A stretch of DNA of 64,000 nt from Ifrita kowaldi (Eukaryota; Chordata; Aves; Passeriformes; Cinclosomatidae), in assembly GCA_013398055.1 (NCBI GenBank), contig VZRS01012056.1:96104-160103 (forward strand), read 5' to 3'. Position numbers and translations under genes: made by a program. The notes beneath the pieces are model-generated. The model was not told the DNA's origin and searched no databases. It was given only the letters and a program-made list of their open reading frames with translations. Below, in pieces: positions 23,872-33,753 of the stretch (its first letter is position 1; each line of letters opens with the position of its first letter).

Positions 23872-26800
23872 NGGCGGAAGGGTCGGGGCCGCCCCTGAGC
23901 AGGGCCGCGCATCCTTCCCGCGCTGCCCTGCCGGGGACGAGCCGGCCATGGCCGGGCTGCAGGTGCGCCGCGTGTCCGCCGCCGCCCTGCTGGGTTACCT
24001 TTGGCTTAGTCTAGGTTCGGCTCATGACGTTCCAGTTGACAGTGTGATCTGGGTCGGTGTTTTAAGATGTGCCTTTTCATAGAATCACAGAATGGTTTGG
24101 GTTGGAAGGGACCCTGAAGGTCATCTAGTTCCAACTCCCCTGCCCTGGGCGGGGAGACTTTATCCTAGGCTCAGGTTGCTCCAAGCCTCATTCCGAGTTT
24201 CTTAATTTTTGAGCTTTTGATAATTTTTGAGGGCTGTAGGCAGCTACAGAATGGTGTGTTTATAAGACTTAAAGGCAGGTCTTCCATGGACACCAGGCAG
24301 ACCTTAAGAGATTCAGAATGAGTTAGGCGGCTTGGTGACTGCACTGACTCCTGAAAAAACATTTCCACCCCATGCTACTAATTAAGGGCAAATTATTCTG
24401 CCTGTAATTTGTAGAAAAAGGTCTATTCTAGAAGTGCAAATACAGCTCTGCAAAGAAGTTCCATTTGCGTGCCTAAAATCAAAACCACCGTCCTGCTTTC
24501 CTAAGAAACTAATTCTGCTAATACATAGTAATAAGCTTGAATATAGCAATGGCTTTTTTTGAGAATAATCTATGAGATTTCAGTCTCCAACATATATGTC
24601 TCCAACATTCCTGTTCCAGACTTGCAAGATTCTTTTATGGGTTATTAGTATTTCTGCGACACAATTATGAAGAGTGAGTTTGTATGAAGTCATGGAAATT
24701 GCACTTTAAAAGTCTCATTCATAAGGGCAAACTCTTAATTATACATTCTTAAATGATTCAGCATAAAGAGCCTTGATCAAACATGATACACTTTCATAAT
24801 ATAGTTCTTAAGTCATAAGACGTGAGCAGTAAGATATATTCTTAGAATATCTGTAAATAAAAGTGTGATAGTCACCAAATTTACATTTAATTAATTTTTT
24901 ACATTTCTCTTTGTGTTGCCTTTCCGAGTGTGTTGCTCAGGTTTGCTCATGTTACAAGCCCAGGTTTGTAACCCAGGCATCTTGAGGGGCTGTTTCACTT
25001 CTCTGGAAAAGGACATGCCCTGTCTTGCGCTGATTAAGCCATTGCAGATGTGCAGCTCAATCTGTGGTGTTCACATAAGGCTTTCTATTTTTTAAAGTTA
25101 GGAGTAATTTTAATGTAGTTCCCATTTGTTGTTAATTCAGTTCACCCCAGGGAACACAGCAGGCCCCCTGGCTATGAGAAGGTGAGGGCTGACTGCCTGT
25201 ACCTAGTTTGTTGGTACTAGAGCCCATGTACCTCACCCTTTGTTTTGATATATCTGGAAACTGTCCACTCTATCTTTCCTTTCATCATTATTTCATGGAT
25301 TCTGAGACTGTGTTCATGTTGAGTAATGTGCTGTGTCACCACAGTCTTGTTCTGCTCATTACCAATGGATTGCCCTGCCCACAAGAGTCTGTACCAGCAA
25401 AGCATTGCACATCTATAAGGCATGCAGAAAGGGAGGCAGGGCAAGAACTCCTGAATCTGCTACAAGGAGAGTTTTGGAAATGTCTTTAACATTGAGTAAA
25501 TTCACATCTGGCCAAGTAGATGTGGGACTGAATCCATCACAAACATATTTAGCCAGCCTGGTATGCAGCTTAAATAATGAGATTGAGGACCAGCTTTCTG
25601 GCGATAGGATTGCTCAGCTTTTGCAGTTGGATAGAAGAGTGTTTTTCTGGTTAGCCAGACTGAAGTGGACAGGCTGATGGAACAGGAGGTGATTGTGTGG
25701 GTTTGTGTGATGCATTTTAGAAGCCCTTTTCAAATTGTTTTGGCCATATTGCAGTGCTGTGCTGACTCATATTTGTCTCGACCTACTTTTCACCAATATG
25801 TAAAATAAATCCAGATATGGAGACTGATTTCATGAGCTTGTTACATTCTGGCTTACTCTCATTAGAGTAAAAAATCTGTTCTGTGAAAACTGAGCTGTCA
25901 TTAGCTTTCCTTTAGCAACAACTTCAACTAGCTTTGTAATGAAATAATGAGGTGAAAAAGGTGTTTAGTTTTGGCATGCTAGCATTTTCACACAGGTCAC
26001 TTCCCCATCTTGCACTGTCTCATTCCAATAGCATGTCCAATGTTTTTGACATTCAGAGTTGTGAATAATAGATCCATAATGTGTTTCCTTATTAAGCCTT
26101 AATTTTGTGGGGGATTATCAACCTGAAATTTCTTTTTGACTTCTATTTGTCCTGAAGTCAAATTGATTAACGTCTTAGTTCTGTTTATTCCAGTTTATGT
26201 GGAAGTTTAAATATCCCAATACATGGAAAATTTTATTTTTAGGTCAGTGTGTTTTAAAAACCCAACCAGCAGCAAAAAAAGACAATTTCCATACTACATG
26301 AGTCATAGCTCTGGGGTAGAAACTGATAATATATCAAAATAAAGGTGTAATTATACTAACTGCGTATGGATTTTTGCCTTGATATTTGTAACATTGTGTT
26401 CCCTTTGGTGTTGTTTATGTACTTTAAAAAATATTTAAAAATAGAATACTTCAATTTACATAATTATAACTTATTTCAATAAAGTCAATGTATAATATCA
26501 CTAACTAGCACAGTGGAGATAGTTTAACGAGGCTTAAAGGAGTTTCTTAGGACGCATGATACCAAAGTTTGCTGCTCTCTAATTGAGTTATCCTGTTTTG
26601 CAGGTGGAACTTGACATCTTGTGGGACGAGCGTGGCCAGCTCGGAGTGCAGCGAGGAGCTGTTCTCATCGGTGTCAGTGGGGGATCAGGATGATTGTTAC
26701 TCACTCCTGGATGACCAGGAGTTCACCTCTTTTGATTTGTTCCCCGAGGGCAGTGTCTGCAGTGATGTCTCCTCTTCTATCAGCACATACTGGGATTGGT

Positions 26801-29800
26801 CAGACAGTGAGTTTGAGTGGCAGGTAAGCTGGTTCCACTGGAAATGGGAAATTTTGTGTAGACTATTGCGTGCTGGATTTAGCTGTAGTTGAAAAGTAAT
26901 ATAATAAAATATCCTGAGTTGGAAGGGACCCACAAGAATCACTGAAGTCCAGCTCCTGGTCCTATACAGGACAAGCCCAGGAATTACACTCTGTGTCTGA
27001 GAGTGTTGGTCAAATGGTCCTTGAACTCTGTCAGGCTTGGTGCTGTGACCACTGCCCTGGGGAGCCTGTTCCAGTGCCTGACCACCCTCTGGGAGAAGAA
27101 CCTTTTCCTGATACCTAACCTTAACTTCCCCTGACCTGACATCCTGCTGTTCCCTTGTGTCCTGTCACTGGTCACCAGAGAGGAGTGATCAGTACCTCCC
27201 CCTCCTCTTCCCCTCGTGAGGAAGCTGTAGACATCTATGAAGTCTCTCCTTAGTCTCCTCTTCTTCTGAACAAACCAAGTGACCTCAGCACTTGTTTCTT
27301 TGTAACTTTGAACATAGGAGCACATATCTGAATCTTGAATGATAAAAAAAAGTTTTGTTTAATTTTATTCCAACCTCCTTAATCAGGAGGAGAGACTGAA
27401 GGTCAGCGCTCCAAAGAAGGATGCTTACATATTATGGTCGTTTGGTTTTAGGAACCATTGTGTGTTTCTTGTAGCCATGAGCTTAGACCCTTTGTACTGA
27501 GGATCTGCCCTGCTAATGAAATCGGTTTATAGATGTCTGGCCCTACTGAAACTTTCTAGGTAAAGTGTAGCAACTCTTGCCATAGCTTATTTCCATCCTT
27601 TTGTTTTTTCTATGCCAGTGAGAGTGCAGAGCTCATTTTGTCTGACCAGAATGGGAAAAGTGTGAAGGTGAATCACATCCTTTTCCCACATCTGCGCTGG
27701 ATGCAGTCCTTGTTGGGTATCTCTAGTTTGTGATAGTCTTCCCTGTTCAGCAGTTTTTCAAATGTGATACGCATTTTTTAATATATTGTAGACCTAAATT
27801 GACTTTTTATGTTAAAGACTTAAATCAACTATGGACGTATACCTAACTTTGAAATAGGCAACATAGGGCTTCAGAATTTATTGGGGAATACTTTAAAATT
27901 TTGTCATAAAGCTTAGTCAGAGCATGTAGAGAGTCTTTTAAGGACAGTACAAGAACTGAAAACTGATTTCAAGAAAGCTCAAATCCTGTTCCAGATGATG
28001 CAAGTGAACTTGAGACACGTACTGAGATCAGCTTTGAATTTCTGACTGGTTTAGTCCAGCTGCTGGTCTCAATGTATGTTATATCACTGAAGTTATAAGT
28101 GTGTGTTTACAATGCAGCCTGTAGGAACAACTCAGGTTGGATCGCAAAGACTCAGAGCTTCACTGAGTTGTGAAATTTTAATTGTTCGAAAAACTTGGGA
28201 ATTGTTTTGAAAAAAAACCATTTCCTATGCCTTAGTTAGCTGACAGTATGTTTGGTAGCTAGCTTTTTTATTACTCTTTGTTTTTTAAAACAAGCTTAAG
28301 AGACTTACTTGATTGGATTTGTAGGATTTTGGAAAGACTTTTTTGTAGCTCTTTATGGTATTATCTGGCAGAATCTGAGCACAAGTTATCCAACTGTCCC
28401 ACTTTAACTAAAAGTGAATTCAGAAATCAGATGTCAGTTGTATAAATGAAGCTAGCTGAAGTTCTCAGTTGCTTCCAGGCAAATGACAGTGACTTTAATT
28501 GAATTGCCTTGTGTAATCATGGAGTTCGGTAGGAATTACAGACCTACTTTAAAATTATCTTCCTTAAACTAGACTTATGCTCCAAAATGGGAGGTTTAGA
28601 TTTAACTTTGGATTGTAATGGACAATTTCCACTGATGGAGAAGGGAAATAGCTGAACTGCGACATCAATCTGCTGTTTTCTTAAACACAGATTTTTCAAA
28701 AGAGGATTGGTAAGTACGGAAGAGTGTGAATTGAGTTTGCTGCACTTGCTGTTTGTGGNCAGCTCCTGGTCCTATACAGGACAAGCCCAGGAATTACACT
28801 CTGTGTCTGAGAGTGTTGGTCAAATGGTCCTTGAACTCTGTCAGGCTTGGTGCTGTGACCACTGCCCTGGGGAGCCTGTTCCAGTGCCTGACCACCCTCT
28901 GGGAGAAGAACCTTTTCCTGATACCTAACCTTAACTTCCCCTGACCTGACATCCTGCTGTTCCCTTGTGTCCTGTCACTGGTCACCAGAGAGGAGTGATC
29001 AGTACCTCCCCCTCCTCTTCCCCTCGTGAGGAAGCTGTAGACATCTATGAAGTCTCTCCTTAGTCTCCTCTTCTTCTGAACAAACCAAGTGACCTCAGCA
29101 CTTGTTTCTTTGTAACTTTGAACATAGGAGCACATATCTGAATCTTGAATGATAAAAAAAAGTTTTGTTTAATTTTATTCCAACCTCCTTAATCAGGAGG
29201 AGAGACTGAAGGTCAGCGCTCCAAAGAAGGATGCTTACATATTATGGTCGTTTGGTTTTAGGAACCATTGTGTGTTTCTTGTAGCCATGAGCTTAGACCC
29301 TTTGTACTGAGGATCTGCCCTGCTAATGAAATCGGTTTATAGATGTCTGGCCCTACTGAAACTTTCTAGGTAAAGTGTAGCAACTCTTGCCATAGCTTAT
29401 TTCCATCCTTTTGTTTTTTCTATGCCAGTGAGAGTGCAGAGCTCATTTTGTCTGACCAGAATGGGAAAAGTGTGAAGGTGAATCACATCCTTTTCCCACA
29501 TCTGCGCTGGATGCAGTCCTTGTTGGGTATCTCTAGTTTGTGATAGTCTTCCCTGTTCAGCAGTTTTTCAAATGTGATACGCATTTTTTAATATATTGTA
29601 GACCTAAATTGACTTTTTATGTTAAAGACTTAAATCAACTATGGACGTATACCTAACTTTGAAATAGGCAACATAGGGCTTCAGAATTTATTGGGGAATA
29701 CTTTAAAATTTTGTCATAAAGCTTAGTCAGAGCATGTAGAGAGTCTTTTAAGGACAGTACAAGAACTGAAAACTGATTTCAAGAAAGCTCAAATCCTGTT

Positions 29801-32800
29801 CCAGATGATGCAAGTGAACTTGAGACACGTACTGAGATCAGCTTTGAATTTCTGACTGGTTTAGTCCAGCTGCTGGTCTCAATGTATGTTATATCACTGA
29901 AGTTATAAGTGTGTGTTTACAATGCAGCCTGTAGGAACAACTCAGGTTGGATCGCAAAGACTCAGAGCTTCACTGAGTTGTGAAATTTTAATTGTTCGAA
30001 AAACTTGGGAATTGTTTTGAAAAAAAACCATTTCCTATGCCTTAGTTAGCTGACAGTATGTTTGGTAGCTAGCTTTTTTATTACTCTTTGTTTTTTAAAA
30101 CAAGCTTAAGAGACTTACTTGATTGGATTTGTAGGATTTTGGAAAGACTTTTTTGTAGCTCTTTATGGTATTATCTGGCAGAATCTGAGCACAAGTTATC
30201 CAACTGTCCCACTTTAACTAAAAGTGAATTCAGAAATCAGATGTCAGTTGTATAAATGAAGCTAGCTGAAGTTCTCAGTTGCTTCCAGGCAAATGACAGT
30301 GACTTTAATTGAATTGCCTTGTGTAATCATGGAGTTCGGTAGGAATTACAGACCTACTTTAAAATTATCTTCCTTAAACTAGACTTATGCTCCAAAATGG
30401 GAGGTTTAGATTTAACTTTGGATTGTAATGGACAATTTCCACTGATGGAGAAGGGAAATAGCTGAACTGCGACATCAATCTGCTGTTTTCTTAAACACAG
30501 ATTTTTCAAAAGAGGATTGGTAAGTACGGAAGAGTGTGAATTGAGTTTGCTGCACTTGCTGTTTGTGGGAAGATTTAAGGGAGTATTGCAAGTTTATGAG
30601 TAATTACAAAGAGTTTGTTAAAGTACAGAGATAATCAATGCTTTGCTAATTTGATGGTATGTTTTGAATTGTTAATAATGTTACAATGATTTACAATCTG
30701 CCTACTGTATTCTAAAGCTTTGTTCTTCCTCTTGCATGTTACAAGTTGCCTGGCAGCGACATTACAAGTGGGAGTGATGTGCTTTCTGATGTTATACCGA
30801 GTATTCCAAGCTCTCCCTGTCTGCTTCCCAAAAAGAAAAACAAGCACAGGAATCTTGATGAACTTCCATGGAGTGCAATGACAAATGATGAACAGGTGAC
30901 TTTTTTCCTATGTGAGAACTGCAATGTACTGAAGAACTTCCAATTAAAAGACACAACTTAAAAGCCATCCTGTTTGCTGTAGGTGTAAATGCAGACCTTT
31001 GCAGTACTACTTGATTCTCAAAACTAAACCTTGTCCTTTGGATCTGTAGGAGGCAGTTTAATGCCTACTCAAGTTTTCACCCTAGGTTTTTAAGGATACT
31101 CAAGGCTAGAATCATGATATTTGAGCATGTTTTATTCTGTCGGTTCTTTCTTTTTTCTGTCTCTCATTTAGAATCAATGATACTTCAAAATGACCTGCCT
31201 TTCTTTGGGTCCTAGGTTGAATATATTGAATATTTGAGTCGCAAAGTCAGTACAGAGATGGGCCTTCGAGAGCAACTTGATATTATTAAAATTATTGATC
31301 CTACTGCCCAGATCTCACCTACAGATAGTGAATTCATTATTGAATTGAACTGTCTCACAGATGAAAAACTGAAACAGGTGAGTTAAGGTTTGTACATTTG
31401 ACTTTAGGGTTTCAGCATCTGATTTTATCTTGCAAAATCTTATGGACTTGTGATCAATTTTTATGCATAATCATTATATATAGAGAGAGACACTAGAGCA
31501 CAATACTGTCAATGACAGAAAATAGAGTTCAAAAGTACATTGTATGTATTAAACCTTTACATAAAAGACTGGTTATATATTCTCACTATGTGTTAAGCCA
31601 GAGCTGCTGAGTGTGTAATGAGTTGTGTTGTGGACCTGGTACTGCTTATGGCACTGTACTCCACTTCATGACCATCAGCTAGCTGAGAGTCTTCATTTGC
31701 TCACTGAATGTCAACTAGCATTTAAAACTCCAAAAGATTGGAATTCATTGGGGAAGACCATAAATTTCATGTAGAAAGGGATAGAGAATAAGGTGTTTTA
31801 AAGACGTTACAAGATGCAAATTATAACAAAGAAGAGTGCCTGGCTGATCAGATAGATACATCCTACTGTCTTCTCAGTCATTGAATTATTGAGATGTGTT
31901 GTTGGGAAGAGATGCAGTATCCAAACAAGCTGAACTCCTCAGTTTGCACTGATAATGATGAAGATAAAGTTGAAAATGGAAAACATTCACTGCTTTTATG
32001 GGCTTGGTCTATTTCATATTTCAAGGGTTTTGTTTCATCTTAAAAGTAGAAAAGTGCTGCTTTATTTACACCCATTTTTGTTTGAATATACCTAGCAAAG
32101 GGTTTTGATACATTAAGTAAACAACTTAGTTCAGTTGAACTTGACTGATATTCCTGTTTGGTGTTAAAATAATAATATATTGTTACAGAGTCACAAGTAT
32201 GACACGCAGAGGAGGCAAGAACCCCCCAGCCCTTGCTACTTATTTTTCTTCCTTCCATGGTGAAACAAATGTTAACTCAGTTAAGTCCTCTGGGTGACTC
32301 CAGATTGCTTGGGCTTTAAGCAGCCGCAGGAAAATGTTTTAAAAGCCTAACTGAACTGAACCAGTAACTTCATCATTTTTAATAGGCAGACTGTTTTTTC
32401 CGTGAAAAGGAATATCTCAGTGCAGCATTTATCAAGCTATAGTAGTTTTGCTGCCTCTGTTCTAAAGGTGAGAAACTATATCAAGGAGCACGGACCTCGG
32501 CAGCGATCTGCGAGGGACAGCTGGAAGAGGAGCAGTTACAGCTGTGCGAGTACCAGTGGTGTGAGTGGTGCCAGTGGCAGCAGCAGCAGTGCCAGCATGG
32601 TCAGCTCAGCAAGCAGCAGCGGCTCCAGCGTTGCCAACTCCGCTTCAAACTCCAGTGCCAACATGAGTCGAGCACACAGTGACAGCAATTTGTCCACAAG
32701 TGCTGCAGAAAGAATCCGGGATTCAAAAGTAAAGTTTCTAGTTATGTACATCTGTATTAATTAAGCTGTCTTAACTCGTGAAGCTTGCTCGTGTGATCTT

Positions 32801-33753
32801 ACCTGGGGTGTTTGTCCTGAAGGAACAGAGTAACTGAGTTATCTAGCTAAACCAATGATCATAAGGAATTTAAACTTGTGCTCTTCCCATCACTTCTAAG
32901 TGAAAGCCTGATGTTTGTATGCTGTAGATATTCTAATTCCTTTTGTTTAGGATAAGTTGCATGGGCTTGAATAAGGGCTTATGCATCTAACTTAAGAAAA
33001 AATTGTTTAAGAATGATCACCCTAATCTAGGCATAATTTCTGGACAGTAGAGACACGCTTGATTGTTTTTGGTTTTTTTTCTCAACTAGAAGTTTCATCA
33101 GGCTTTTTGAATCTTCTTCAGTTTATTCTTCGAGCATGTCTCATGAGATTCCTTGGTGAGAAGTGATCCACTGAAGCATGTTTCATTTAAAGTGGTACTG
33201 TGGTACTCCTTCTGTCCCCATAATTTTAATTTCAAGTGTGGAGGAGAGAAGGAGTTCTTTCTTGCTCTTCAACATCTTGGGTTTGTTAAATGTAAGACTG
33301 TAACATTTCTCCAGCAGTAAAGATTCCTCCAATCAAAAACTCAACTAGGCAACATCACAGGGTAATGTTGTGCCTCATAATTCAGTTGTGATAAATTGTC
33401 TTGATATTTTAATATCAGGTATGATTTTGGATGAATGTTTACACCACCTCTGAGAATTTGTATTTGTTATTTTTCAGAGCAGATGTTATTTTAGAGGTTA
33501 ATTTATATTTTCCAGCTTCAGAGGTGTTTTTTCTAATTCACAGAAAAAAATCTTATATTTTGTCTCTTCTGTATTTTGACAGAAACGTTCCAAGCAACGG
33601 AAACTCCAGCAAAAGGCCTTACGGAAGAGACAGCTGAAAGAACAAAGACAAGCTCGTAAGGAAAGACTGAGTGGATTATTTCTTAATGAAGAAGTGCTGT
33701 CTTTAAAAGTGACTGAGGAGGACCATGAAGGAGATGTGGATGTTTTAATGTGA
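22430..33753 (+). CDS. FAM199X: FAM199X, six coding exons (first one 5'-partial)
   Basis: FAM199X (human CXorf39, Xq22) is a conserved vertebrate protein of about 388 residues with no assigned enzymatic function. Exons: 22430-22610, 26604-26823, 30746-30895, 31216-31377, 32468-32728 and 33583-33753. All have canonical splice sites and consistent phases. Together they give about 380 codons. Recognised blocks are GCQLSSCHRTDPLHRF, the acidic ELFSSVSVGDQDDCYSLLDD region, STYWDWSDSEFEWQ, PKKKNKHRNLDELPWSAM, EYIEYLSRKVSTEMGLREQL, a long Ser/Ala/Asn-rich segment, and a basic coiled C-terminus ending DVDVLM. The start codon is lost in the gap at 22429. The basic, Arg/Lys/Gln-rich tail and KKKNK stretch suggest nuclear targeting, which is my inference. 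The gene should lie head-to-head with COMMD5; the overlap shown by the coordinates is an artefact. Confidence 0.96.
22697..22809. other. Assembly duplicate (partner 23873-23985)
   Basis: The 113 bases at the end of the FAM199X exon 1 contig are repeated at the start of the next correct contig. This shows that 22810 should join to 23986. Confidence 0.85.
22810..22810. other. Assembly gap (single N)
   Basis: False junction between the exon 1 contig and a contig that belongs before it. Confidence 0.9.
22811..23514. other. Assembly duplicate (partner 21725-22428)
   Basis: Second copy of the contig-end overlap. Beyond 23514 it continues into the remaining CR1 and the COMMD5 5' exon, showing the true continuation of the left-hand contig. 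Confidence 0.85.
23161..23610 (-). mobile_element. CR1 LINE 3' part (fuller copy of the same insertion)
   Basis: Same element as at 22075 but extending further through 'aggctgaacagaccaagtga' and 'ttgctctcctttggaagccc', which are internal CR1 ORF2-end sequences. About 450 bases are preserved. It sits just inside COMMD5 intron 1. Confidence 0.85.
23760..23871 (-). CDS. COMMD5: COMMD5 exon 1 (5'-partial)
   Basis: Thirty-seven codons plus one base, beginning EGGGGRGFLGPRVPAEVDAM and ending ETFRRLLK at donor AAAG|GTAGGG. FLG..VP.EV.AMAR and TFR.LLK match the human COMMD5 N-terminus. About 20 further residues are expected in the gap at 23872. Confidence 0.85.
23872..23872. other. Assembly gap (single N) at shared promoter
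   Basis: The true sequence here should lead to 22430, not 23873. It hides the 5' ends of both COMMD5 and FAM199X. Confidence 0.9.
23873..23985. other. Assembly duplicate (partner 22697-22809)
   Basis: Start of the contig that follows FAM199X exon 1. As far as I compared it, it is identical to the end of the exon 1 contig. Confidence 0.85.
24078..24178 (-). mobile_element. CR1 LINE 3' tail
   Basis: 'catagaatcacagaatggtt' followed by 'tgggttggaagggaccctga' is the near-consensus avian CR1 3' end in reverse. It is severely 5'-truncated. Confidence 0.92.
26604..26823 (+). CDS. FAM199X: FAM199X exon 2
   Basis: The exon lies between acceptor TTTTGCAG|GTGGAAC and donor TGGCAG|GTAAGC. It encodes WNLTSCGTSVASSECSEELF through STYWDWSDSEFEWQ. 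It is very strongly conserved with human, acidic and serine-rich. Confidence 0.97.
26902..27300 (-). mobile_element. CR1 LINE, ORF2 C-terminal end plus 3' region
   Basis: Reverse orientation. The minus strand still encodes the CR1 ORF2 tail motif FFSQRVVRHWNRLP and the ALRHRV-like end. It starts about 80 bases after the FAM199X exon 2 donor. About 400 bases remain. Confidence 0.92.
26950..28758. other. False duplication, copy 1 (partner 28760-30568)
   Basis: These 1,809 bases match the block after the gap at a constant offset of 1810, with no difference seen by eye. Flanking a single N, this is an unmerged contig overlap. Confidence 0.92.
28759..28759. other. Assembly gap (single N)
   Basis: Junction between the two identical 1.8 kb contig ends. 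Confidence 0.95.
28760..29110 (-). mobile_element. CR1 LINE, assembly copy of the 26902 element
   Basis: Same insertion as at 26902-27300, cut at its 3' end by the gap. It should not be counted as a second insertion. Confidence 0.9.
28760..30568. other. False duplication, copy 2
   Basis: Identical to 26950-28758. After 30568 the sequence becomes unique and runs into FAM199X exon 3. Confidence 0.92.
30746..30895 (+). CDS. FAM199X: FAM199X exon 3
   Basis: The exon lies between acceptor GTTACAAG|TTGCC and donor GAACAG|GTGACT. Its 50 codons begin LPGSDITSGSDVLSDVIPSI and include PKKKNKHRNLDELPWSAM. The KKKNK run is a plausible nuclear localisation signal (inference). Confidence 0.97.
31216..31377 (+). 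CDS. FAM199X: FAM199X exon 4
   Basis: The exon lies between acceptor GTCCTAG|GTTGAA and donor AAACAG|GTGAGT. Its 54 codons begin VEYIEYLSRKVSTEMGLREQ and end CLTDEKLKQ. It is predicted helical and is the most conserved part of the family. Confidence 0.97.
31378..32467 (+). other. FAM199X intron 4
   Basis: 1.1 kb AT-rich intron; nothing else recognised. Confidence 0.8.
32468..32728 (+). CDS. FAM199X: FAM199X exon 5 with Ser/Ala/Asn-rich tract
   Basis: The exon lies between acceptor TCTAAAG|GTGAGA and donor TCAAAA|GTAAAG. It has 87 codons from VRNYIKEH to ERIRDSK. Residues in the middle third are mostly Ser, Ala, Gly and Asn, a low-complexity segment likely disordered, encoded by mixed AGC/AGT/TCA codons rather than a pure triplet repeat. 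Copy number of serines differs slightly from my memory of human. Confidence 0.96.
32729..33582 (+). other. FAM199X intron 5
   Basis: 0.85 kb AT-rich intron; nothing else recognised. Confidence 0.8.
33583..33753 (+). CDS. FAM199X: FAM199X terminal coding exon
   Basis: The acceptor is TTTTGACAG|AAACGT. Fifty-six codons plus TGA encode KRSKQRKLQQKALRKRQLKE, a strongly basic helix, then SGLFLNEEVLSLKVTEEDHE, ending DVDVLM. Confidence 0.97.
   Translation, partial: KRSKQRKLQQKALRKRQLKEQRQARKERLSGLFLNEEVLSLKVTEEDHEGDVDVLM

Larger units (their letters stand above)
23620..23990. promoter_or_regulatory. CpG island of COMMD5/FAM199X (probable shared bidirectional promoter)
   Basis: CpG-dense DNA surrounds COMMD5 exon 1; the partner island fragment is 22430-22830 around FAM199X exon 1. 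With contig order corrected, the two divergent first exons face away from each other across one unsequenced gap that holds both start codons and transcription starts. No TATA box is visible. Island promoters of divergent gene pairs usually lack one. Confidence 0.6.
22611..26603 (+). other. FAM199X intron 1 as assembled (contains misplaced block)
   Basis: The interval contains gaps at 22810 and 23872, COMMD5 exon 1, and a CR1 tail at 24078. About 1.2 kb of it (22811-23985) is misplaced or duplicated sequence belonging upstream of or overlapping exon 1. The remainder, 24180-26603, is AT-rich with no gene recognised. Confidence 0.8.
26824..30745 (+). other. FAM199X intron 2 (artificially lengthened)
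   Basis: It contains a reversed CR1 element and a 1.8 kb false duplication around the gap at 28759. The true intron is probably about 2.1 kb. No exon lies in it. Confidence 0.85.

Noticed and set aside
26984..29135. Two identical 113-codon minus-strand frames with an RVVRHWNRLP motif
   Set aside because: This is the ORF2 C-terminus of one truncated CR1 element, shown twice because of the false duplication. It is not a host gene.
32560..32700. Serine-codon-rich stretch as a microsatellite
   Set aside because: It is the conserved Ser/Ala/Asn tract of FAM199X exon 5 with mixed codons, not an untranslated repeat.
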